Assembly: GCA_000209815.1 (NCBI GenBank)
Contig: FP929036.1
Span: forward strand, 1,439,824 to 1,503,823
Source of the DNA: Butyrivibrio fibrisolvens 16/4
Lineage (GTDB): Bacteria; Bacillota; Clostridia; Lachnospirales; Lachnospiraceae
DNA: 64,000 nucleotides
Reading direction: 5' to 3'
Shown: positions 19,464 to 27,196 of the stretch, in pieces
How the letters are laid out: the number at the start of each line of letters is the position of its first letter
Position numbering within the stretch: the stretch's first letter is position 1
Notes under the pieces: generated by a model
The model's database searches: none
What the model was told of the DNA's origin: nothing
The model's input: the letters and a program-made list of their open reading frames with translations, nothing else
Made by a program: the position numbers and the translations under genes

Positions 19464-19796
19464 ATGATTTTAGTTGTTGGTGGAAGTTATCAAGGTAAAA
19501 CAGAGTTTGCCAGAACAGAATTTCCAAATGCGAAGTATTTTAATCAGTTTCATTTGTTTGTTAAAAAACGTATTTCAGAGGGGAAAAATAATAGTGAGAT
19601 TCTTGCTGAAATAAGAGAGACTGTAAAGGACGGTCAGTGGGTTATTATTTCAGATGAAATTGGAAATGGAATTGTTCCAATGGATGAGGCTGACAGAACC
19701 TGGAGAGAGGTTTGTGGCCGCATTATGATTGAGCTCGCTAAGGAGGCTACCGAAGTTTACAGGGTGGTTTGTGGTATAGGTCAAAGGATTAAATAA
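19464..19796 (+). CDS. Short CobU-like P-loop protein
   Basis: This 110-residue protein has Walker A 'GGSYQGKT' at the N-terminus and 'SDEIGNGIVPMDEADRTW' plus 'VYRVVCGIGQRIK' at the C-terminus, both CobU hallmarks. It lacks the central segment that carries the guanylyl-accepting His in CobU. It may provide a kinase-like or partner function to the CobU at 18143. I chose ATG 19464 because 'TTGAGGTG' precedes it; the in-frame TTG at 19452 is part of that ribosome site. The next gene begins directly after its stop. Confidence 0.75.
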   Translation: MILVVGGSYQGKTEFARTEFPNAKYFNQFHLFVKKRISEGKNNSEILAEIRETVKDGQWVIISDEIGNGIVPMDEADRTWREVCGRIMIELAKEATEVYRVVCGIGQRIK

Positions 19797-20372
19797 ATGG
19801 ATAGAGCTATCACTTTTATTCGTCACGGAAAGACAGCAGGAAATCTTTCCAACTGTTATATAGGAGTCACTGATGAGCCTCTTATTATAGAAGGGGAGGA
19901 TGAGATTCGCAAAAGAAATTATCCTGAGGCGGATATTGTTTTTTCCAGCCCGTTGCTTCGATGTATAGAAACAGCCGGGCTAATATATCCAAATCAAAAG
20001 CCTGTTGTTATTGATGAGCTAAGAGAAACTAACTTTGGGCGCTTTGAAGGGAAAAACTATAAGGACCTTTCAAATGATATAGATTATCAAAGATGGATAG
20101 ATAGTGGTGGTGATTTGCCATTTCCTGATGGAGAAAGCAAGGCTGAGGCCACAAGAAGAACTATAGAAGGTTTTGAAAAGGTATTAGAGCTTAGCAAGTC
20201 TTATTACAATGTTTCAGTTATTGCCCATGGTGGTACTATTATGGGCATTCTTAGCCACATATTCGGTGGTGATTATTATTCATATCATGTAGAAAACTGT
20301 GAGGGATATACAATTGATTTATCACATGACGGCGTTTTTACTGGGTTTTATCCTAGATCTTTTCTTAGGTGA
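19797..20372 (+). CDS. cobC: Alpha-ribazole phosphatase-like histidine phosphatase
   Basis: CobC removes phosphate from alpha-ribazole-5'-phosphate or the cobalamin phosphate late in synthesis. The 191-residue protein has the catalytic 'FIRHGKTAGN' at the N-terminus, 'ETNFGRFEGK' and a second His in 'IAHGGTIMGI', the layout of the branch-1 histidine phosphatases. The operon context supports CobC over phosphoglycerate mutase. It overlaps the cbiB start. Confidence 0.87.
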   Translation: MDRAITFIRHGKTAGNLSNCYIGVTDEPLIIEGEDEIRKRNYPEADIVFSSPLLRCIETAGLIYPNQKPVVIDELRETNFGRFEGKNYKDLSNDIDYQRWIDSGGDLPFPDGESKAEATRRTIEGFEKVLELSKSYYNVSVIAHGGTIMGILSHIFGGDYYSYHVENCEGYTIDLSHDGVFTGFYPRSFLR

Positions 20373-21324
20373 TCCAATGGGCTTTCCTCATCCTGTTAGA
20401 TGGATTGGAAATCTCATTAGTAATTTAACGGACATATTTATAAAAAAGGCAGAGACTACCTTAGAGCCTGAAAAGATAGGAAGGCGTAAAAGAAAGCTTG
20501 GTTTTATAATGGTAATTATCGTAATTACGGTATCTGCTGGGATTTGTTTTGCTATTCTTCAGATGGCATACACATTGAATTCAATATTAGGCCTTATAAT
20601 CGAATCCGTAATCACGTATCAATGTATTGCTACAAAAAGTCTTTACGTGGAAAGCATGAAGGTATCGAAAGCTCTTGAAAATGAGGGACTTGTAGCAGGA
20701 CGCAAAGCAGTTTCTATGATAGTTGGAAGAGATACTGAGTGTCTTGATAAACAGGGGGTCATAAAGGCTGCAGTTGAAACTGTTGCTGAAAATACATCAG
20801 ATGGAGTGATAGCTCCTCTTATCTACCTTGCTATTGGCGGTCCGGTACTTGGAATTGCCTACAAAGCAATCAATACAATGGATTCTATGGTAGGGTATAA
20901 AAATGATAAATACATTGATTTTGGAAGAGCAGCAGCAAAGCTTGATGATGTGGTAAATTTCATTCCATCACGTGTCAGCGCTTTAATTATGATTTTCAGC
21001 TGTCTTTTTCTTGGAAAGGATTTTAGCTTTTTAGGTGCTAAAAGAATTTTTTTAAGGGACAGATTTAATCATTCAAGTCCTAATTCAGCCCAGACGGAAA
21101 GTGCTTGTGCTGGAGCATTAGGCCTTCAGCTTGCAGGCCCTGCAAAGTACTTTGGGAAAGTGGTTGATAAAAAATATATAGGCGATGCAAATCGACCTAT
21201 AGAATTAAAAGATATTAAGCGGGCTAACATATTAATGTTTGCAACTGCTATAATTTGTGAGGTTTTATTATTATGCATGGTGGCGATATTTACAGGAATC
21301 CAATACAACATGATTTCTCAGTAA
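20326..21324 (+). CDS. cbiB: Adenosylcobinamide-phosphate synthase
   Basis: CbiB attaches aminopropanol phosphate to adenosylcobyric acid at the membrane. The product, 332 residues from ATG 20326, has the family start 'GFILDLFLGDP', 'FPHPVRWIG', 'AENTSDGVIAPL' and 'KLDDVVNFIPSR'. A GTG at 20299 is in frame, but ATG 20326 matches family N-termini. It overlaps cobC by 47 nt and cobD by 52 nt. A divergent paralogue lies at 52663. Confidence 0.92.
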   Translation: MTAFLLGFILDLFLGDPMGFPHPVRWIGNLISNLTDIFIKKAETTLEPEKIGRRKRKLGFIMVIIVITVSAGICFAILQMAYTLNSILGLIIESVITYQCIATKSLYVESMKVSKALENEGLVAGRKAVSMIVGRDTECLDKQGVIKAAVETVAENTSDGVIAPLIYLAIGGPVLGIAYKAINTMDSMVGYKNDKYIDFGRAAAKLDDVVNFIPSRVSALIMIFSCLFLGKDFSFLGAKRIFLRDRFNHSSPNSAQTESACAGALGLQLAGPAKYFGKVVDKKYIGDANRPIELKDIKRANILMFATAIICEVLLLCMVAIFTGIQYNMISQ

Positions 21325-22310
21325 ATCTGAATCCTAAGGGAGTACCTCCAGAGGTTCAGTGGGTTCTTACTGAGGCTGCTTTACATGCAAACAAGTACCC
21401 TGATATTTATCATCAGAGTCTAGTGGAGGAAACATCCTGTATTTTTAATGTAGCGGAAGAACAAATAGTATATGGTAATGGTGCATCAGAAATAATTATG
21501 GCTGTGTGTCACGCTGTTAATCCAGGAAAAGCATTTTTGATTGCACCATGTTTTTCTGGCTATGAAAGATGTTTAAAGGGAGCGGCAAAGGATTGCCAGA
21601 TTTCCTATTACACTCTTTTAGAGGAAAATGATTTTCAGATTCATCACGATATATTAGAGAGCATTCAGGTTCAAAAGCCAGAGCTGATGTTTCTTACAAA
21701 TCCTAATAATCCTAATGGACTGTTAGTGGATGGTGATTTACTTTCAGATATTATTACAGCCTGTGAAAATGCAGGTACAACACTCGTTATTGATGAGTGT
21801 TTCCTTCCACTTACAGGTAAAGAGATGGAATGCTCATTAGCTTATGATATTTCCAGATATAAATCATTGGTTGTTATTAGAGCATACACTAAGACTTTTG
21901 CAATTCCAGGTGTAAGAATTGGTTATGGAATCTGTTCTAATGCTACTTTGGCTAAATCTATAAAGGAGCATTTGCCAGAGTGGAATCTTTCTATGTTTGC
22001 CCAGATGGCTGGTATAGAATGTCTTAAGCACCAGGATTACCTAGAGGAGTCGGTTAGTCTTGTTTCAAAGGAGAGAGAGTACCTTTTAGATAAATTAGAA
22101 AAGCTGGGATTTAAAGTCTATGGCAGCGATGCCAATTACATTCTTTTTAAATCCTCTGAATTAGAACTGGAAAAGAAGCTTTTACAATATAATATTTTAA
22201 TTAGGGATTGTTCCGATTATAATGGTTTAGAAAAGGGATTTTACCGTATCGGTATAAAGAATAGGCAGGAAAATGACATACTATTAGCTGCCCTGGAGGA
22301 ATTATTATGA
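21273..22310 (+). CDS. cobD: Threonine-phosphate decarboxylase-like aminotransferase
   Basis: This is a PLP enzyme of fold type I, 345 residues. It has the CobD-like N-terminus 'MHGGDIYRNPIQHDFSVNLNP', 'LTNPNNPNG', 'VIDECF' and the PLP lysine in 'AYTKTFAIPGVRIGYG'. CobD makes aminopropanol phosphate, the substrate for CbiB. The sequence alone does not exclude histidinol-phosphate aminotransferase; the N-terminus and position directly after cbiB favour CobD. It overlaps the next gene by ATGA. Confidence 0.88.
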   Translation: MHGGDIYRNPIQHDFSVNLNPKGVPPEVQWVLTEAALHANKYPDIYHQSLVEETSCIFNVAEEQIVYGNGASEIIMAVCHAVNPGKAFLIAPCFSGYERCLKGAAKDCQISYYTLLEENDFQIHHDILESIQVQKPELMFLTNPNNPNGLLVDGDLLSDIITACENAGTTLVIDECFLPLTGKEMECSLAYDISRYKSLVVIRAYTKTFAIPGVRIGYGICSNATLAKSIKEHLPEWNLSMFAQMAGIECLKHQDYLEESVSLVSKEREYLLDKLEKLGFKVYGSDANYILFKSSELELEKKLLQYNILIRDCSDYNGLEKGFYRIGIKNRQENDILLAALEELL

Positions 22311-23287
22311 AACTTGGAATTGCGGGAAATGGTGTAATTGTTCAGGAGGTGCTTTCATTTATAGATGAAATTGGTTTTGATGAAATCTATATTTGCGGAA
22401 GACCACAGAGTGAAGAAAAACTTAATGCTCTTGCCAAGGAGTATCACTTAAATGGTGTTTTTTTAAGCTATGAAGCTATGCTTGCGTCTGATGTTGATGT
22501 TATATACATTGGCGTTTTAAATGATATGCATGTAGATTATTCAAAGAAGGCTATTGAGGCTGGAAAGCACGTTATTTGCGAGAAGCCTATTGCTGTTAAA
22601 CTTTCTGAGCTTGAAGATTTGGATAGGTTGGCTAGAGAAAAAGGAGTAATGCTCTTTGAGGCTATGAGTATTTTCCATATGCCTGCTTACAAGGAACTAT
22701 TAAATGATATTAAGCTGGTGGGAGATGTAAAGCTTTGTAATTTTAATTACAGCCAGATGTCTAGAAAATACAAAAGCTTCCATGAGGGAGGTTTTAGACC
22801 TGCGGTATTTGATCCAGTTCACGCAGGAGGAGCTCTTAGAGATTTAAATGTTTATAATCTTGCAGCTATGGTTGGATTATTTGGCATGCCGGTTTCTGCT
22901 ACCTACAGCGCGAATATGGAAAGAGGCATTGATACCAGTGGTGTACTTTTAGCCGACTATGGCACATTTAAATGTATCTGCGCTGCTACAAAGGATTGTA
23001 ATGCTCCTGGACCTACCACATTACAGGGCACAGATGCTACTATTTGCATTTATCCTCATGTTAATGGAATGACTGAGTACGATGTGCTTTTCAATGATGA
23101 CGAAACTGAGACAAAAGAGGTTGCATTAGATGATGGCAGCCACAGACTATACTTTGAATTCGTTGAATATAAACGAATTATTGAAATGAAAGATGATAAA
23201 GCTCAACGAAAGCTTATGGAGTATAGTAAGGCTGTGGCTGGAATCATAGATATGGTTACAGCTGATAATCACAAATTTGAAATGTAA
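22307..23287 (+). CDS. Gfo/Idh/MocA-family oxidoreductase
   Basis: This is a 326-residue NAD(P)-dependent oxidoreductase. It has a Rossmann start 'KLGIAGNGVIVQEVL', the motif 'HVICEKPIAV' near residue 90, and a C-terminal alpha/beta domain. It is translationally coupled to cobD (ATGA) and ends the cobalamin run. No known B12 step needs this family, so its substrate is unknown; it may be a sugar or inositol dehydrogenase carried along by the operon. It converges on the next gene with a 19-nt overlap. Confidence 0.8.
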   Translation: MKLGIAGNGVIVQEVLSFIDEIGFDEIYICGRPQSEEKLNALAKEYHLNGVFLSYEAMLASDVDVIYIGVLNDMHVDYSKKAIEAGKHVICEKPIAVKLSELEDLDRLAREKGVMLFEAMSIFHMPAYKELLNDIKLVGDVKLCNFNYSQMSRKYKSFHEGGFRPAVFDPVHAGGALRDLNVYNLAAMVGLFGMPVSATYSANMERGIDTSGVLLADYGTFKCICAATKDCNAPGPTTLQGTDATICIYPHVNGMTEYDVLFNDDETETKEVALDDGSHRLYFEFVEYKRIIEMKDDKAQRKLMEYSKAVAGIIDMVTADNHKFEM

Positions 23288-24168
23288 TTTCTCATAGTGT
23301 TCATAACAAGCTTCTTGTTGCCACTCCAGAGAGGGGCGATAAGAAGCTTTTTTGGTCCATCTCCAGTAATACGGTGGACAACAGTTTCTTTTGGTAGGAG
23401 AGTGAGGCATTTTCCAACAAGAGTACAGTATTCGTCCAATTCGTAAATGTGAAATGGATTTTTTTCGTACATATCTGCAAGCTTTGTTCCCTTAAGGATG
23501 TGAAGTAGCTGTAGCTTTATTCCAAATAAAACAGGTTTCAAATCAGCAAGATACTTTACAGTTTCTAGTATATCTTCATCAGATTCTCCCGGAAGACCTA
23601 GTATTACATGTACCACAACTTTTAGACCGGCCTGGGTAAGTCTTTTATATGAATCCTCAAATACAGGAAGCTCATAGCCACGGTTAATCATCTTGGCTGT
23701 ATTTTCGTGAATGGTCTGAAGGCCAAGCTCTACCCAAACTTCTTTTTTCTTATTTAATTTGGAAAGAAAGTCAATCATTTCATTAGAAAGACAGTCTGGT
23801 CTTGTGCCAATAGAAAGACCTACAATCTCTGGATATTCTAGTACCTTGGAAAACAGCTTCATCAATTGAGCCTGATTACCATAGGTATTGGTGAAAGACT
23901 GGAAGTAAGCAATGTACTTTCTTTCATTTGCAGGTATTTTAGCAGAAATCTTTGCATCAACACGAGCTCTCGCCTCTTTTATCTGAACATCCAAATCACC
24001 ATATTCAGCAGCAAAATCTCCAGAACCTCCTTCTGAACAGAAGATACATCCGCCGGTGCTGATGGTGCCGTCCCTGTTAGGACATGTGCAGCCACTGGCG
24101 AGAGATAGCTTGTAGACTTTTGTACCATATTTATTTTTTAAATAATCCGATAGGCTTAAATAATTCAT
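23269..24168 (-). CDS. Radical SAM protein of the TIGR01212/YhcC type
   Basis: The 299-residue protein has a cluster motif in 'GCTCPNRDGTISTGGCIFC', with the wide first spacing typical of the TIGR01212 family. It also has 'AYFQSFTNTYGNQ', 'GTRPDCLS' and 'VHVILGLPGE'. Members are widespread in Firmicutes; the reaction is not well established. It overlaps the oxidoreductase gene tail to tail and is divergent from the gene at 24349. Confidence 0.85.
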   Translation of the reverse strand: MNYLSLSDYLKNKYGTKVYKLSLASGCTCPNRDGTISTGGCIFCSEGGSGDFAAEYGDLDVQIKEARARVDAKISAKIPANERKYIAYFQSFTNTYGNQAQLMKLFSKVLEYPEIVGLSIGTRPDCLSNEMIDFLSKLNKKKEVWVELGLQTIHENTAKMINRGYELPVFEDSYKRLTQAGLKVVVHVILGLPGESDEDILETVKYLADLKPVLFGIKLQLLHILKGTKLADMYEKNPFHIYELDEYCTLVGKCLTLLPKETVVHRITGDGPKKLLIAPLWSGNKKLVMNTMRNYISNL

Positions 24169-24252
24169 GGCATTATTGTAAATCCCTATAATAATATCAG
24201 CAAGTTTTAAATTTTAATAATATAAAAGTTACAAATAATCGAAAATAATCAA

Positions 24253-24300
24253 ATTTAATCAAAAAGTAATTGACATTCATCTAAAAAGTTATAAAATCTC
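24253..24300 (+). promoter_or_regulatory. Candidate sigma-A promoter for the 139-residue gene
   Basis: A TTGACA-like -35 box near 24269 is followed after about 16 nt by 'TAAAAT', upstream of the ORF at 24349. The region between the divergent genes (24169-24348) is very AT-rich and holds nothing else I can identify. Confidence 0.45.
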
Positions 24301-24348
24301 TGAGGTTTGTAAACAGAGCAAGATTGATAACTTAACAAGGAGAAGATA

Positions 24349-24768
24349 ATGATTACAGTTCGTACTAGAAGAAAGATAGGCATGATTCAGCAGCAGTTAG
24401 GCGGAAATAAGGAAGAGGCATTTATTGTAGACCTTGGACAGAATTTCCTTTCATTTGTAGAAATGCATTCAGAAGGAGATATCAATGATTCTCTTTTATA
24501 CAATAAGATGACTGATGCTGTTAAGGCTAGAGATTATAAGGCAATCGAGAAGATGTTCTCTACTATCCAGGTTTTTGGTACATACGATAAGATTTCTCGT
24601 ATCACTACAAAGTATAAGAACGTAAGCTCTGCTGTAGGTAATTCTTTCAATGGTACAGTTTTTGAAGGACACGCTGATGAGAAGGCAGAACTTGAGAGAA
24701 TTGTAGCTCATACTTGTGGAATGTGTTCTCCAAAGGGTAACGAGTTCCTTGAGAAGCTTTTAGCCTAA
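24349..24768 (+). CDS. Conserved-looking hypothetical protein, 139 residues
   Basis: I do not recognise this protein. It starts after an 'AAGGAGAAG' ribosome site, has no signal peptide or membrane segment, and ends with a 'HTCGMCSP' CxxC pair. The codon choice is like that of well-expressed genes in the window, which supports a real product. It has its own candidate promoter and overlaps the convergent alpha/beta hydrolase gene by 9 nt, with no terminator between them. Confidence 0.65.
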   Translation: MITVRTRRKIGMIQQQLGGNKEEAFIVDLGQNFLSFVEMHSEGDINDSLLYNKMTDAVKARDYKAIEKMFSTIQVFGTYDKISRITTKYKNVSSAVGNSFNGTVFEGHADEKAELERIVAHTCGMCSPKGNEFLEKLLA

Positions 24769-26172
24769 TATAAAAATACAAATAATCACCGCTATTATCA
24801 AAAAGAATACTATAAAAGATATGGTTCTTTTTGATATAGCAAAACGATTAATAATTATGGCTGTGTCTTCAGCCTTTAAATCATCCCCGCTAAATCTTAG
24901 CGGGTTTATTTTTCTCATTTTTTTCGATACCGATACCACTAAATCAAATAATTCCATATGTTTTTTTAGGAAAGTTATAGTGTTTTCGTTTGCATGGTTC
25001 ATCTTTAATATAGAAAGAACCATTTCAGGTTTTTTACCGATTAGTTCCATTAGTAAATCGTAATTGGTAACAAAGTTTATAACCCCAAGGAGGCTGGTGC
25101 TAAAACCATTTTGACTTAGGATTTCTCTGACAGATTCAACCATTTCAGGCTTTTCGATTTTATATCGCAATGTGTAAGCTATAAGCTTTGCAGAACTGTC
25201 AGCATTTCTGGCATCAGCAAAGGCGTATACCAGCTTATCAGTATCACCACTGTAGGCATTAACAATAACGCTGCCAAGCATATTGGCAACCTTTTCCTTT
25301 GTGGACATGCGAATTGATCTGATAAAGCTGTTTAGCATTTTATCCAGCGCTACCATTTTCTTATCTTGAGCTGGGGCTTCCCAGACAGACATTTCCCCGA
25401 TATCATCGTAGAAGACGATTGCGTTTGCACAATGATTTTCTGCAAATCCAAGGCGACCATAATTAGTCCCAAGATAAAACTGTTTCTTACCAACGTCATT
25501 TAGAAGGATATTTACAAAATCACTTTGGGCAATAATATTGAAAATCTTGTCCTGGTTTTTGATTATCTGTGTAGAATATTTTCGGATAAACTCATCAGAA
25601 AAGCCCTGACCATCGAAGGAGTAGCAGTTGTCTACCCTGTCATCCATAATAGTAATGAACTTGGCTTTGTTTCCTCCCTTTGAATGGCCTGTTACGGTAA
25701 TAGTATCGTAACTATCTAAATCAAGGGACTGGAACCAGGTAAGGGCATTATTTTGAAATTCTGTAGGAACCATATAAAGACCTGATACATTGTCTATCCA
25801 TTCTGCATCGCTTTGGGTTCCCTTGAAGGCAACAATGGCTTCATTTGAAGAAGGGTCGAAGAGTAGGGCACTGCGCCCACCGCCTGCACATTCGCTTTCA
25901 TAATGAACCTGAAGGATAATAATATCCTTTAAATGTTGATTAGGTCTGATGGACCACATGATTTGTTTGTATTCGGCTCCTGTTACTCCAGTGCTGTATT
26001 CCTTATCGTTTTCTATTTTGGAAGCGTAATGGAGTACGCAGTCTACATAATCGCCTATGGTACGATTTTCATGGCTTATAGACAGAAAGGTTCCTCTAGG
26101 ACCTCCCAAGTTCTCGCAGTAGAGCAAGTTATTTATCAGTACGATTTCTTCTATAGATAAATTACTGTTCAT
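24760..26172 (-). CDS. Membrane-anchored alpha/beta-hydrolase (lipase-like, DUF2974 type)
   Basis: This 470-residue protein has 'VAFKGTQSDAEWIDNV' and the nucleophile elbow 'VTGHSKGGNKAKF', both typical of the lipase-like DUF2974 (Mbeg1-like) family. A single membrane segment ends the protein ('FIVFFLIIAVIICIFI'). No signal peptide is seen, so the body is probably cytoplasmic with a tail anchor. I chose ATG 26172, which has 'GGGG' upstream; an in-frame ATG at 26244 would add 24 residues of unlikely composition. The substrate is unknown. It probably shares a transcript with the 176-residue gene upstream. Confidence 0.72.
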   Translation of the reverse strand: MNSNLSIEEIVLINNLLYCENLGGPRGTFLSISHENRTIGDYVDCVLHYASKIENDKEYSTGVTGAEYKQIMWSIRPNQHLKDIIILQVHYESECAGGGRSALLFDPSSNEAIVAFKGTQSDAEWIDNVSGLYMVPTEFQNNALTWFQSLDLDSYDTITVTGHSKGGNKAKFITIMDDRVDNCYSFDGQGFSDEFIRKYSTQIIKNQDKIFNIIAQSDFVNILLNDVGKKQFYLGTNYGRLGFAENHCANAIVFYDDIGEMSVWEAPAQDKKMVALDKMLNSFIRSIRMSTKEKVANMLGSVIVNAYSGDTDKLVYAFADARNADSSAKLIAYTLRYKIEKPEMVESVREILSQNGFSTSLLGVINFVTNYDLLMELIGKKPEMVLSILKMNHANENTITFLKKHMELFDLVVSVSKKMRKINPLRFSGDDLKAEDTAIIINRFAISKRTISFIVFFLIIAVIICIFILG

Positions 26173-26312
26173 AGGAACCCCATTTCTTTCATAACAAAAT
26201 GTTATCTGAATACAATCGGTCTCTTGCAACATCTGAATCTGCATCCTTTAGGATGACCAGATATACTTCTCCAGTGATGCCTTCACTTTGGAATAATTCT
26301 TTATTTTATCTT

Positions 26313-26843
26313 TTACCTGTTCGTAGTTTTTTCAGTAAGCTTGGAATCATCCAGGAAGATTTTGAAATCATTGCCAGCCTCCAGTTCTCCTTTAAGAACT
26401 TTATTGGCATCTAAGTGCTCATCAAATTCTTTTCCAAGATAGTCCCAAAAAGAAACTTCTATATTAATAGGAGAGAAACCGTTTGTCTGTAAAATTCTTT
26501 CTAATTCCTGGCGGATAGGTTCTTTTATTACCTGACCGAAAAATGCATCTCGTATTGCATATCCATTCTCTGTTTCTTCGGACATAGCTATGAAGGCTGA
26601 ATCTCTTTCTATTTCCCCACATTTGAAATACCATTCTGAGTAGGTTCTAGTAGTGCCAGATTTTGGTTCGCAGCCAGTTATTTCAAATGTGTAGCTGGGA
26701 TATTTTTCCTGAAGATAATGTTCCACCTGACGCATTTCGTTTAACAGTACAGTATCTTCCGGGCAGAGATCCCCTTTTTCGATTTCATCTGTATGGAATG
26801 AAATACCATTTAATACTTTTTTCTCGGCAGTCGTTAATTCCAT
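26313..26843 (-). CDS. Hypothetical protein upstream of the lipase-like gene
   Basis: I do not recognise this soluble 176-residue protein ('MELTTAEKKVLNGISFH...'). It has a strong ribosome site (GGAGG in the minus strand, 8 nt before ATG 26843). A run of six A near its end (T6 at 26327-26332 on the plus strand) may be one base short. With one more A the frame runs on to 26248, giving 198 residues with a plausible Lys/Tyr-rich tail, and would then end just before the next gene. Confidence 0.6.
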   Translation of the reverse strand: MELTTAEKKVLNGISFHTDEIEKGDLCPEDTVLLNEMRQVEHYLQEKYPSYTFEITGCEPKSGTTRTYSEWYFKCGEIERDSAFIAMSEETENGYAIRDAFFGQVIKEPIRQELERILQTNGFSPINIEVSFWDYLGKEFDEHLDANKVLKGELEAGNDFKIFLDDSKLTEKTTNR

Positions 26844-26859
26844 AAATCTTCCTCCATTC

Positions 26860-26874
26860 GTTATGTCACATAAC
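26860..26874. promoter_or_regulatory. Perfect 15-nt palindrome, candidate operator
   Basis: GTTATGT-C-ACATAAC is a perfect inverted repeat. It lies 16-31 nt before the ATG of the minus-strand 176-residue gene, next to its ribosome site. Such a site fits binding of a dimeric repressor, but no regulator gene is adjacent. Confidence 0.4.
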
Positions 26875-26958
26875 TGGATATTACCACGAAATTATGAATA
26901 CTGTGTTAAAATTAATACTCAATTTGACAATGGTGAGAATGGAGGAGAAAAAAGTTAC

Positions 26959-26972
26959 TTAAACGTTTACGA
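26959..26972 (+). promoter_or_regulatory. cre-like catabolite-control site
   Basis: TTAAACGTTTACGA contains the palindromic centre TAAACGTTTA expected of CcpA/LacI-family operators. It ends 16 nt before the -35 box of the PTS promoter, so it could act as an activation or repression site for sugar control. Confidence 0.4.
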
Positions 26973-26988
26973 AAATGTATAAAAAGTA

Positions 26989-27017
26989 TTGACAGAGCTG
27001 TCTATACATGTTAATTT
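26989..27017 (+). promoter_or_regulatory. Sigma-A promoter of the PTS gene
   Basis: TTGACA (26989-26994), a 17-nt spacer and TAATTT (27012-27017) form a good vegetative promoter. Transcription would begin about 165 nt before the ptsG-like start and pass through the antitermination leader. Confidence 0.65.
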
Positions 27018-27025
27018 ATCATCCA

Positions 27026-27106
27026 TAGTGTGTAACTTGTAACCAATCAAGGCACGAACTATACATAATAACTTTTTGTATTTATGTGGGTTCGTGTCTT
27101 TTTTTA
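27026..27106 (+). promoter_or_regulatory. Antitermination leader: RAT-like sequence overlapping an intrinsic terminator
   Basis: The segment at 27026-27055 (GTGTGTAACTTGTAACC and following bases) could form the short hairpin bound by BglG-family antiterminators. It overlaps the left arm of a terminator: GGCACGAAC (27051-27059) pairs with GTTCGTGTC (27090-27098), followed by seven T. A BglG-family gene lies just downstream of the PTS gene. The terminator is clear; the RAT boundary is inferred. Confidence 0.6.
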
Positions 27107-27196
27107 TGCCCATTTCACCCATCACAGTGGCAGAAAAAAGACTATTTCATTCCCATATAAGTGCGCAAAAAATTTTCATGTATAGGAGATAAAAAA

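Noticed and set aside
22307-23287. Assigning the Gfo/Idh/MocA protein a specific B12 function
   Set aside because: The family is too broad and no cobalamin step is known for it; position alone is not enough.
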